Shown here: positions 1-31,760 of the stretch, in pieces | How positions within the stretch are numbered: position 1 is the stretch's first letter | Layout of the letters: each line of letters begins with the position of its first letter | Origin: Elysia crispata | Taxonomy: Eukaryota; Mollusca; Gastropoda; Plakobranchidae | DNA: 64,000 nt | Reading direction: 5' to 3' | Assembly (NCBI GenBank): GCA_033675545.1 | Contig: JAWDGP010002524.1 | Span: forward strand, 301,001 to 365,000 | Position numbers and translations under genes: made by a program | The notes under the pieces: model-generated | What the model saw: only the letters and a program-made list of their open reading frames with translations | Database searches by the model: none | Told to the model about the DNA's origin: nothing

Positions 1-1470
1 TTATCAAAACCAATCTTAAATAGTATAACTAAAGTAAATAAGATGAAGTAAAATTGTCAATTTCACCACCATCAAAAGTTTTAATGATAAATATTTCAAG
101 TTCATCATCAAATGACAAGTGTATGCTCTATTAGTATATTATCATTATTTTTTTTTACGGTAGAATGGAATCATTTATACGAATAATTACTCTCATGATT
201 TGGTTTCACATCAAACTTGTTAAAAATAACAGTCAGACAAAAATGGGAGAGGTTGGAGAATCCATTTATTAATTTTTACACATTCAAGGCCAGATTTATA
301 TCTGGTCCAGATGCCTAGATCTAGTCTAGATTTAACTTTTTTCAATAGCCAGACAAAGGCTTATTTTGATCTAGATATGCAAATCAGTAAATGTGAAAAA
401 AAAGAGTTGTTTCCCTTCCCTGTAGACTTGATTTGGACTACTAAATGTTGTTTTGGAAACTAAAATAGACATTCAAAGTATGCAACATAAGTAATAGGGC
501 AGCCGAGTATACTTGGTATTCATGCTCAATGAGTTTATAGATTTATATTGTCATTTGATCAATCTGATTAAATCATTATTCCATCCATCACTTGTTTTTT
601 GCTGATTTGGAATCCACCTTAAAATTCTTTTGTTCTTGATTTAATCTACTCAGATAAATTAACAACTAGTAAAGAAGGCTCATGTTTGAGCCTTACATGC
701 TACCAGTTTGAGGCAAGATGAGGTGGTTTGTCATTCATGCATATTGAGGAGTCTTGGACTCTTCTATTTAAAACCGTTCAAAATGGAGAAGAATTCTAAG
801 AAATGGCAAGAGACATACATATGCAGGTTCATGACACAATCACACACATACTAAAAAATCATTGAACCTTTCATTCTTTAGCACTTTGCCTTCTTATGCT
901 TCAATGTTGTGCATACCTTGCTTTCAATCCTTGGGTTTTCTGTCATGTCCCAAAATATAGGGTTGGTTTACTGTTACACATAGTGACGGGGGATATCTCA
1001 ATAAACATATTTGATTACATTGAGTGCTGCCTGTCAAATTTTACATTTCCAAGTTCAATCCTGTTCTCATTCATATACATACAAAGAAGCATATGAATAT
1101 TAGAAAAAAAAAGATAAGATTAAATAGGATTATAAATCAGACATATCCAGTTAAGTTATACCAAGATCAAATTTTGAGTCAACGAAAGATAAAATCACTT
1201 TTTCTCGTAAAAATTGGATGATGTCTAAATTTTTTTATAACATTTCTTTTCAATATATTTACAGGTTCTGCTCTGATGGTTGATCAGCATTAAATACAAG
1301 ATCATTTTCAAGGGCATTGTTACTCTAATGATTAATTGTTTAAACCCAAATAAATACAACTTTGCTTACAGAACACTTTTTAAAGCATTTCAAATGCAAT
1401 GCTAAATTGCAACTACAAAAGCTTGTAAGCAAGCTTAGATTTATATCACACCTAGTAAAGTATTTGAAAA
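1..1470. other. Upstream flank of the UBTD gene, no coding exon seen
   Basis: AT-rich DNA without a recognisable coding exon or RNA gene. A patch at about 301-380 is rich in TCTAGA/AGATCT-type words. A splice-acceptor-like CAG ends at 1371 (TTTGCTTACAG). The sequence from 1372 to the ATG at 1471 could therefore be the 5'UTR part of the first coding exon, with a further upstream noncoding exon outside or within this flank. That is inference; no transcript evidence is available. I see no convincing TATA box or CpG-rich promoter close to the ATG. Confidence 0.4.
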
Positions 1471-3942
1471 ATGGGTGGGTGCATCGGGTCTCAACGAGAC
1501 AATGGCCCACCCTCTGGAGAATCATCAGATGTTACTGGAATGGTGCAGCATGGTAAGTTGAAATGGCTGTTAAAAAGATCTATGGGGTTTGTTTAAAGAA
1601 AGTAATGCCCTTAGATTTAGATTAGTATATGCTTTTATATTTTATTTGCCTCAAAGTCATACAAATTTAAGCTGAAAGATCTATTGATAATAAATGTTGA
1701 AATGTGTAAAGCATATCAAATGAAATCAAACTGTGGTAATTCATTGGAGGTGTTAAACATAGATTGACAACTTTTATCAGCACCCTTTTTCTTATTTTGT
1801 ACCTCTCCGTAATGCTGGTAGTGGTAGTCTTTTGTATAACTTAATCCAAGTTATTCAAATATTATGTATATATGAAGTTTGAAACACTAGTGTCGTATGA
1901 AGAGAATTTAAGGTAAGATCTTATATATATACTTTATGAGATTTTGAAGTAGAGTTTAGTGATTTTAGTGGTACATGATAAGTGTCAAGTGCTAAAGCCT
2001 TTGACATGATATCATGAGGTTCTAGATAACAAATATGGTGATAGGACCTTGAACGAGGTACTTATTACAATTTTCCTTACTCCACCAAGGTTCAAGTTTA
2101 ACATGGAAGTAAAGACTGTAATAGGTCAGGGTCCTGCAAATAGCTCATCATGCTTCTTCTTAAGCATAGACCACCTTGGCTTACGGGGTCCATCAGTGAA
2201 ACAAATCAAGGCAAAAAATAAGTGAACGTGAACTCAATGTTGTAGTAACTGTAATCGGTTAAATCGTATTGGGTTTCTTCACCCCTTCCCAACCCTCCCT
2301 ACTGGTTTGTCTAACTTTTTATGTACCAGGGCTTATCTTCTTCTCTGTTATCCCCTTGTCACCTTACTCCTACCACACTTTCAAAGTCCCCAACTTTAAA
2401 ACACTCCTGCCTTTCCGGGCAGTTTTTTCTATACAAAGTGTGCCTGTGTCAACTCTTGGAGTGCCCCATTATAATCCTCCTTTGGCCTTTAAAAAACTTT
2501 ACTGCCATTCCCTGTTGCGTCTTATTTCCTCATTTACTTTATAGAGTATCTCTCCTCCCTTCCTTTCCTCCTCACCTCAGTCAGTTTATTTTGAGCAAAG
2601 CCTGTCTCATCTTCAAGTCAACTCATATTCATATGTGTTTATTAGATTAACTGCTTGGTGGGAAAAATAAGACCCTCTTTTTTTAAACAAATTATTCCAA
2701 GTCTTGTATTTTTCTACCCATCTTGTCTTCTATGAAGTCTCCTTTGCCTTGATGTAAGATTCCTTGGGAGACTAGGAGATATAAAACTTTTCAGAGAACT
2801 TGTATACTTGCCAACATTTTTTTTCTGTTCTGTAGATAAAATTTATTCATTCCAGTTTCAATAGGTAGAAATCAACCTTTAAGACCTGAGAAGCCAAAGT
2901 GGAAAAGTGATATTCCATTAACTGAAGGTCAGCTCAGAAGTAAAAGGGAAGAGTTTTGGGATACTGCCCCTGCCTTTGATGGTCGCAAAGAAATCTGGGA
3001 TGCCCTGAAAGCTGCATCCTATGCCCTTGAGACTGGAGATCATGCTTTAGCACAAGCCATTGTTGATGGGGCAAGCATATCATTGCCTCATGGTGAGACT
3101 TATATTTAAAAACCTAAAAGTTAAAGTCGGCTTGTGAAATACTTTACAAATTACACTATATAGACTTAAATATGACAAGACAATGATTTAAACCCCTATT
3201 AGGTTTTTTTTTTTTTTAACAAATCTGCTTATGATGATTCTCTTCTATGGGCTTTAAAGAGCTTTGAATTCATTGAATAATATTTTCATTTTTCTTCAAA
3301 GCAATAAAGAAAACATCTGAGAGAACATTTAGAGAATTGATTCTACTATTACCCAAAGAGACATGTGCGGTTTTTTTTTATTGTTTGAATTAATATGGCA
3401 TCATTTTTTTTCCCTTAGAACTAGATTTTTTTATTTTGTGATTGCATTAATGAGCTGTAAATTTGTTCTTGTTTGGATCCGAATTGGATTAGACTTTGAT
3501 TTAGATTTTCAGTTTGGTTATCTTTTTTTTTTCCCTTCTTTTTGAAGGAACTTTGGTGGATTGCTACGATGAGCTTGGAAATCGTTATCAGCTTCCTTAC
3601 TATGTTCTGAGTGCTCCAGCGAATTTGATAGAAGATGCCAGCGAAAGTGATACAGCCCCTGATACAGATGGGAACGCAACCCCAGGTGTGGAACAGCCTA
3701 TTCGATTCCGATTATCTACTCTTAGTCATGATATCAAGCTCCAAGTTTGCACGACTGACACTGTGCTAAAGATAAAGAAACGCATTTCAGAAATGCAAGT
3801 TGGAGTTGAGCCACACCGCCAAAGGTGGTTTTATGCTGGACGCATGCTGAACGACAAGCTTCACATTGAGGACTGCAAAATACCCAAAAACCATGTGGTT
3901 CAAGTCATTGTGTCAGTTTTGCAACAGGAAAAGGGCAGCTGA
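1471..3942 (+). CDS. UBTD2: Ubiquitin domain-containing protein (UBTD1/UBTD2 family), complete, 3 coding exons, 237 aa
   Basis: Coding exons are 1471-1552, 2856-3092 and 3548-3942. All introns are GT-AG, both junctions are phase 1, and the joined length is 714 nt including TGA. Human UBTD2 is of very similar length (about 234 aa). The start MGGCIGSQ matches the UBTD2 N-terminus: Gly2 is a likely N-myristoylation site and Cys4 a possible palmitoylation site, which implies membrane attachment. Residues about 31-135 form the conserved N-terminal DC-UbP/UBTD domain (motifs [47 protein letters not shown]). Residues about 157-233 are a ubiquitin-like fold ([24 protein letters not shown]). The protein ends without a C-terminal Gly-Gly, so it is not a conjugatable modifier. 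Family knowledge: UBTD proteins bind UBE2D-type E2 enzymes and modulate ubiquitination, including the MDM2-p53 and YAP pathways in vertebrates. UBTD1 versus UBTD2 cannot be settled; a single invertebrate gene may be pro-orthologous to both. Confidence 0.95.
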
Positions 3943-8300
<4,358 letters not shown>

Positions 8301-11300
8301 ATAGTGGCAGATGGACTGTTTTATGTGCCCAATTTTATAGCCATTGTGATTTTGTATCTTCCAGGTATTGTCCGTCTCTCACGAAATTTTGTTATTGTAC
8401 AATGTGACGTTTACCCTTTAATTATTGTGCTTTAAGCTTCAACAGCCCATATGTTGTTTATTTAGCTACGTTCTACAGATATATGTGTATTTATAGAGGT
8501 ATTATAATTGAAGATATTTCCAAATAGTGGTAGCTTGTAAAGTTCTGCTTTAACAAATTGACATGCATGTTTTAAAAGGAGTGCATGAGATCAGCAATTA
8601 ACCAGAATGTTGTCATAGATTCTTGACTTCATAGTTTCAGCTGGAAACTATTCTCAATTATCACCAAAAATGTTCTGTTTGGATTGCTTTTAATTCAGAT
8701 TCTAAAAAAAATAAAATGTTGAACACACTTTGCTACAACTGAGGCAAAGACATTTTTTTAACCTTTTGATCCCTGGACTGCATATACTGAATTAAGATAT
8801 GACCAGTTAACTTACCAAAACATCATGCTGTATTGTCAGTTAAATGTTTAATGCGCTAAATATTAGAGTAATCTAAGTTTGTTTTATATGTAGCTCTTTT
8901 TGATAGCCTTAGAATCTAAAATACAAAGGGCTCAAATCTTGCTTATGGATACTTTCTTTTCAAACCCATCAATTTTCCTGTATCAAGAAATAGTGATGAT
9001 ACAGCTTGATCTGTCTCTATGGTCTAATTTAAGACTGTAGATGTTATGTCATTGTTTGCAATGCAACAACGTTTGGAAAGTGTCCTTGTGGCAAGCACTG
9101 ATAGTACAAGGTAGGGGCTTAGTTTTTGCTTCTCTTTATTTGAATTATAATAAGATTTATCCTGTCCATCTAAAGATGATTCCAAGGTTGTTTTTTTTTA
9201 TTTTATTTTTTTTTTAGCACAAACATCAAACTAGCATCCGTTGTCCACAGTAAAGTCTGAAGATGAAGCTCTCAAACTCATTCATTTAAGTGGTAATAGG
9301 AACCTCTTATGCATATCTTGTCAAATCCATTTTACCCTGCAGCCTCCTCAATCTTTTAATGTAAGTCTAAAGCGGCTAGTATTGAGGGAATTTGGTCACC
9401 TCTTTATTGACCTCCCCCTTTTTATTTCTTAAAACATTGGCGAAGAATTCCAATAAAAGTAGCAATTCTCATATACAGTTACATTACCATCAAGCTGTGT
9501 ACTAGCCCTTGCCTGCAGTCAACTTAATCAAGAATAGATCAAGAAAACTGGCAACAGATTTTGTTTCAAATTAAAATGTGTATCCCTACCCTTTCCAACC
9601 CCAAGAGACCTCTAAAGAGATACATATATTATTATGCTTAAATTTTTTCTTTAAAAAGCCTCTCAGATGCTGACCACGGACTGAATGCAATTATTCATGA
9701 GCTTATCTTTCTCATGTTTATCACATTTTCTCTGCAAATTGCTTTCTATTATGTGAATAATGTCTCGACTCTAAGCTCAGCATTTGCAGCAGAACTGATT
9801 ATTTCAAAATCTGTCCAAGATATAAATAAATGTCTCTCTTGTGATTGTCTCCCACAAGCCTAATGCTCGCCTCTGATGTCTGCATGCACCATTGTATGTG
9901 AATGTGTGCAGTAAATTTTTTTTTCTGTTACAAAGGGTCCAAAATGCAATATTATGTTTATCCTCAATTGCTCAGTTGAAATTTTATAGCTATCTTCTTT
10001 CAGACTTTCATCATGCCATAACTATGAATGAAAATTACAAGGTAAGAAAAGTTTAATTTATTTTTCACCTCGTTTTAAATCTTTACACTGGGCAAAAAAA
10101 GAAAAAAAAAATTATGTTCAACTTTTTAGGAGATCTTTAGTTTCTATAGATTTTTGCAAATAATTAATTCAAAACGGGACAAAAATAGTTCATGCCATGA
10201 CAGGGCCAGACTTGGCATAGATACTTCATGTGAGCATTCTTTGTCCACTTAGATTTTATTTCTGCTGTCTCCTCAATGGAAGTAAAGTCTGTACACTCAC
10301 CAGCATCTCAATAACAATATCAATGTGCTTTTTTAGTTCTGGCATTTAAATATTTTTGACTCCCAAGTTTAAAAGTCTTTAATTTTTTTTTTACCTTCTG
10401 GTTACACAACTTTGATATAGCTTATCAAATATTGCTTTCAAAACTTCTGCATTCCTTGAAAAAGAATCTAAGAAAAATTGGTATTGAAACAGCAAGGTAA
10501 CAACCATGTTAATTGTGTCATTATGTAAAGGTTATAAACTTTTTTTTACGGTTAAATAAAACAACCATGACATAATGTACTGCAGTTTCATTTTCTTTTT
10601 CGAAGGATGGGAAAGAAAACTGTCTGCGAAAATTCTTCATTCAATTTTGCCCATTCATATTACATTGCATAGAAATGATTCATGTTTGAACACCATAGGA
10701 AATCAGTGTATTGCATAAAAAGCGGATTAAACTATCTCTGCAGTCTATTTAAACAATGATGAAACAGTTTATTACAATCTATTACAAAATTTTGTATGGA
10801 ATTAAGTTTTAGTTTTAAGTATATTGCATTTTAAGAGACATGAAACAGTATGGATTCGAGACTTCTCTTTATGAACTGATTATTTCTGAAGTTTCAATAA
10901 AATGATGTAAGCTTAATAGCAATTCATAGCCATACACTCAACATTGGATAGGACAAATTGTGATATAATTCAAGACCTAAATACATGTAGTCTCAATTAG
11001 TATTTTTATATAATTATACATATTTACTACCCTCATGTAAAATTTTTTGATAGTTTGAACCATACTTAACTAGTATGCTCAGCAAAGGCATCAATTTTGT
11101 CTTTGATTTTCATTGATTTTTCATTCAGCTGCATTTGGCTTGGGATGTTATGCCAATGAAGTTTAATTTGTATCGGTCTCTAAAAAAGTTGCGGTTTAAG
11201 AAAATGCATTGAAAGGAGTGAGAAAATTGTCTGAATAAAGCATTTACATCCAACTTGGTTATGAATTACATATCTATATCCACAGAACTAAAGAATGGTT

Positions 11301-14032
11301 TTGAGAACTTCGAGCTTAATTCAAAATTTCTTTGCCGTTGCCATAAATTTAATTTTAATATGAGAACTTGCTTCTCTTTACTTTATTTTCCTCCAAATAA
11401 TACTGTAAGATATCAAACTCAATGGATTTCAAAATAATGTGTGATAATGCCTTTATGATAGAATTCCTTAAAAACATGTATCATTTCTCATTTCAATTTT
11501 GTGCAAATAAATATATCTTACTTGATGACTGTTTTTTTGTTGTTTTTTTCTATACATATATTAATTGTTTCGTTGATCAATAAGTGCTGCTGTGTATGTG
11601 TGTGTGAAAATTTTTATCATGGTTTAGTGCATCAAGTTAAGAGTTTCATGTTAGGGAAAGACAATCATATTATAAACCCTTCTGTAAGGCAGAGGATGCT
11701 TGTAAATGATGAGTTCAGAGTTCCTATTGAAAATATGTATACACGAATGGTAGAAGTGGAGGTGACAAAGTGTTATTGTCTCAATGACTTACTTTTTTAG
11801 ATTTACATATTTCAGAAATAAAGAATAGTGACAATGAACTTCAAATGACAATTTTTTAAAGAGCATAATGCAGCAAAAAAGATATCTATATGCTATTTGC
11901 ATATACTGAAATAAGACTGGTGGTATTGGCTCAAGTGGTGGACCTTTTTAATTTTAGTACCAAAATGTTCGCTATTTTTTTTTGCCATTTTGGTGATTTA
12001 CAAAGTTGATCTTAGCATGCTAAATTCTTTCACCCTCTCCTTAAAATCCAATACTAATATTCTTCTGGGAAGACACAGAACTTCACACAGATGATGCTTA
12101 TATGACTAGGTACGCCACAAAAGAATAAAAATAAAACTTGAAGTAAAAATTTTAAAAGACGCAAACATTTTTGTTATACTGATTTCAATCACTTTTAATT
12201 CTACATGTACTAACAAACAGCAGAACAATAGATATGATTTTATCTAAACAGAAAGAAACATAAGAATTTTTTTGTCATCTAAGACAAGAACACAGGTGAT
12301 TCTGATAGATACATTGCTCAAATGTATCTAAAACCATCAGTATCATGCATGTTTATGATTTTTCAGTCTTTCATAACTGTCTCATAAAGTGAATGAGAGT
12401 AGCAAAGCACATGCAATTTTAAATTAGAGTTTCCCTCAGGTCCTTTTTAGGCCTTTGCAGTTTTATTAAAAAGCCACTTAAATTTTCCCTGTGATGTCTG
12501 CCCATGAACTTTCTATTATTGCAAGACATTTCAATAGGAAGATATAAACCTTTATTGCTCCTTGGAATTTGTACATGATCTTGAATCTAGATCAAAGACT
12601 ACACTCACATCAATTATCAGGTTCTTGTGATGTCAGTTGCTTTACGAAAGATATCTTTTCTTACCTATCACTTCAGTTTCCACATGAGCTTTATGAAATA
12701 TTCTTATTTTTTCTCTACATTCAATGATCATTTGGCTAAAGTTTTCTCTTTATCTCCAGAACAACTATTTGAGTGCCATGCTTTCTAGAACCAGTATGAT
12801 TGATAAAAAACAGAGAGCAGAGCACTAAACGTCAAATTGTCAGATTCAACCCTTTCCCTGTTCCCCTAAGGTGAAAGGTAAAATGTTTTTATTTGCTTAC
12901 AGATACACTGTACATGTGTATAAAAATCTTCACAAAAAAACAAAACAAAACAAAAATCTCAAAATAGTACTTAGATCTCAATAATCAACAATATTCTCTC
13001 AACAACACACTTTTTCATACAAACAATTGGCTTCATTGACACTCCTAAAATAACATAGATTTAAAAAAACAATCACAGAATAACAGTGAAGTCATAAAAC
13101 ACTTGATGGGAGGTTGATATTGACTCATATCTTATTCCCATATAAAACTACTGTGAAGTAGACAGCTTTTGAGATATTTAGCACATTGAGACTGAGTACT
13201 AACAAGTCATGAATATACTGCAGAGACTGTAAGGTTTAATGAAGGATACTTTGCTTTCCACTTCAATTTATGAACAGGTTTGATGCAAAACATTTTGCCT
13301 CTAGTCACACACAGATTTTTCACTCCTTGAATCGAGCTTCACAAGTAAAATAGTGATAATTACACTTTTCAATTACAAATTAAAACTTCATTTCAATGTA
13401 TAACAAAAGATATTATAATTTAAGAAATTACTATAAATACTTCAAACCATGATGATTTAAAAAAAAAAATGAAAAGAAAGCTAAGATGCATCTGATAACA
13501 TAAATAACAATTGAATTATGAAAAAAAAAAAGAAAAAAATTAACAAATTTGTACATTTCTTTATAAAGTTATGATAAGTAAAAAAAAAGCCAATGCTTGA
13601 GAGGTATATTTCAATAAACAAATAAAATAAATACCTCAGTAATCAATCAAAAAAGAAAATAATAAGCAAAAAAAAGGGAAAGGTAAAGATCTCTCTGGTA
13701 ATAATACAATTACAAAGAAATTAAAAGTTGAAAGAATCTATGGCACACTTTGAACATAAAGTGGGTTCTGTGTCAAAACAATGTTTACTAAAATTTCTGC
13801 TTCACTCAAACTTGAAAATGCTTAAAAAGAAATTTCTTCCCTGGCTATAATAAATGCTCATCTTATCACCCTGTTTTTAAAAAATGCTGAAAAAAAAACA
13901 ACCAAAAAAAACAATAACAAGAAAAACCATAAAATTTGAATGCATCTCAAAGTGAACAAGTTTTTTTCTTCCTGTCACACTCAGCTTTTGATTTTTTTTG
14001 ACAGGATTTGCAATTTAAGTGGAAATTGGGTT
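8301..14032. other. AT-rich intergenic DNA between two convergent genes; includes the WDR91 3'UTR
   Basis: No coding exon or RNA gene recognised. The right-hand part must hold the WDR91 3'UTR (minus strand). Possible minus-strand polyadenylation signals, seen as TTTATT on the plus strand, lie near 12549 and 12887. A-rich runs cluster at 13460-13680 and 13880-13925. One plus-strand open frame at 11501-11800 has no recognisable domain and I do not call it a gene. Confidence 0.4.
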
Positions 14033-29590
<15,558 letters not shown>

Positions 29591-31760
29591 TTTATCATAA
29601 TGTGAGTAACCCTCTTCATTGTAAGAGTTACTGTTATCGTATTCAGTTAACTAGCTTCGCTACCTTTCAAAACAATCCAACCAGCCTCCGTGTTGCGATG
29701 GTGATGATTATTATGATGGTGAGAGAGAGAATGTGTGCATTGAAAATGGAAGACGAAGCGATACTTCAAAAGAACTAGTCGTTAGTAGCTTTGATATTTG
29801 CATATTGAAACTTTTTATCTTCTCTTACAATCTAATGGAAACAATAGTTTCCCTTCAAAGATAGCAGTGTGCATTTAATTTTAGATCTTGTTAACTAATA
29901 AAGATGATGCATTCCTAATGACAAAATTGCTTTTTTTTTTTCTTCTTTATCATGAATTGTCTGGTGAAAATGGAAAATCTTGATTTGCGCTTTATTTTTT
30001 TTTGTCTCTTTAAGTTCTAACGATGTCAATTCAACAAACAAAGCTGTTTATTTCCTTGTCTAGTATTGTTTTAAAGCTAATCCTTGACCCCCCGTTTTAT
30101 GGCTCTCTAATATGAATTTTACCGATTTCAAGCTGTGAGTTAAGTAACTGCAAACTTAATGTTTAAATTTTATCAAAGGCAAAATTAACCCTTACTGCAG
30201 TTGTTACGAACTATCTCCATATTGTGTGGTCATTTTATCTAATTGTTCTGTCTTTTGGTCTAGACTGATATGCCCATCTCTTTTATGAGAACTCTTCATT
30301 TACATTGAAATTTCTTGCTGTAATGTGCATGTTTAATGCAAAACCTCTTCTTTTTGTAATAAATTATTAAAAAATCGAAAAAATAGCAACATTTTCTCTA
30401 TAATTATTTTTGATTACCTGCTCTGGCTCTATTTTCTCCTGTCCTGCTTGACGTTCGCTTTACCTGTATCCTTTTGCAAATTTAACTTTCTTAACCACGC
30501 CTTATGCCGTTATGGTCAGAGGAATCTACACATTCAATAATCGTATCGACAGAAATATCCCATAGTGGCTGTTTTTTTTTGTCATTTTTATGGCATACTT
30601 TGTTTTCCTTGTGAACAGGCTCGGAGCGGCGTCAAGATTAAAGATGCGCTACCGTCTGTAACGAAGTTAAGGTAACCAAGAAATTTAAAGCTTCAACGCC
30701 ATCGACGGCGACAGATTTAGCGCACTATCAAACGAATGGTTGAACAAAATTTCAAAAAGAGATCTTTTTGTGTTAAGTCGGTGTCTATGATTTGTATTAT
30801 TTTTTACATTTTTTCAAATGCCCTTTCAAGTAGTGTTTTTTCTGTTCAACTGCTGAACTCAGATTTTAATGTAAGGGGGGGAATATTCCAACTTTATGGT
30901 TTCTCTCAGTTTGTTGTGAATAACGTTTTTTCCTTAATTTGTGCAATTGTTCGACTCTCGAAAGTTTTAACATTGTGCGCACCGTATCGGCTTTTCGATA
31001 TAAATATTCTTATGTTTGCATTTATATTCCTGTTCTATTTGTTTTACTTTATTATACCTACCCTTTGCTATAAAATAACGTCTCATTAAGCCCATTTGAG
31101 ATCTCTACTGCCACCAATATTTATGTGTGGCTATATTATAGATGTTTCGTTTGGACTTTGAGCCTCATATTGTAAAAAAAAATTCAAATCATATAAGGGA
31201 GAATTTTTCTTCATGTATTATACCAAGGAAGAAGAAAAGGTCCGGTGTATGCAAAATAAGTACCTGGTAATAAAATAAAGTGTTGTTTTTTTTCTTTTTT
31301 AAATCAAAACTTCAAACACTAAAAACTCTAACATTGTATACAAATCACGTTGGGCTTATTTAAAAAAAAAATAAGACGGGGTATTGTACTTTGACCTTCA
31401 TGTTTTTTTTTTTTCTGGTTTGCGTAAAATTTAGAACGAGGAGTAAATGAAAAGTAAATCCAAATTATGTGTGCAACGTTTCCTTTTTGATTGTCAATAT
31501 TAAAAAGAACTATCAAGTTCAAACTCATAATGTCACACATAGAGATGTAGAGTATTAAGGAATGGTTTCGAGAGAATGAGATTTATCACTGTTTTTTTTT
31601 TTTTTTTTAATTCCCATAAGATAAGCCGATAATTATGTCGAATGATATTATAATATATTTTATTTTACATCGTTTTATTTTGTAATTTACAGTTACAGAC
31701 ACTGAACAAAATCAAACGAGAAAAAACGCCACTTCCGGTATGCAGCTGAGATAAATGATT
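29591..31760. promoter_or_regulatory. Upstream flank and likely promoter region of WDR91
   Basis: This is the DNA 5' of the WDR91 start codon. It holds no coding exon. Short GC-richer segments occur near 29640-29760 and 30610-30730. An ETS-type core, ACTTCCGG, sits near 31731, which is common in housekeeping promoters but lies 2.1 kb from the ATG. No TATA element is convincing. The transcription start cannot be placed from sequence alone. Confidence 0.3.

Noticed and set aside
1362..1556. 64-codon open frame overlapping the first UBTD exon
   Set aside because: It is in the wrong frame. The frame from ATG 1471 gives MGGCIGSQ and joins in phase to the conserved second exon.
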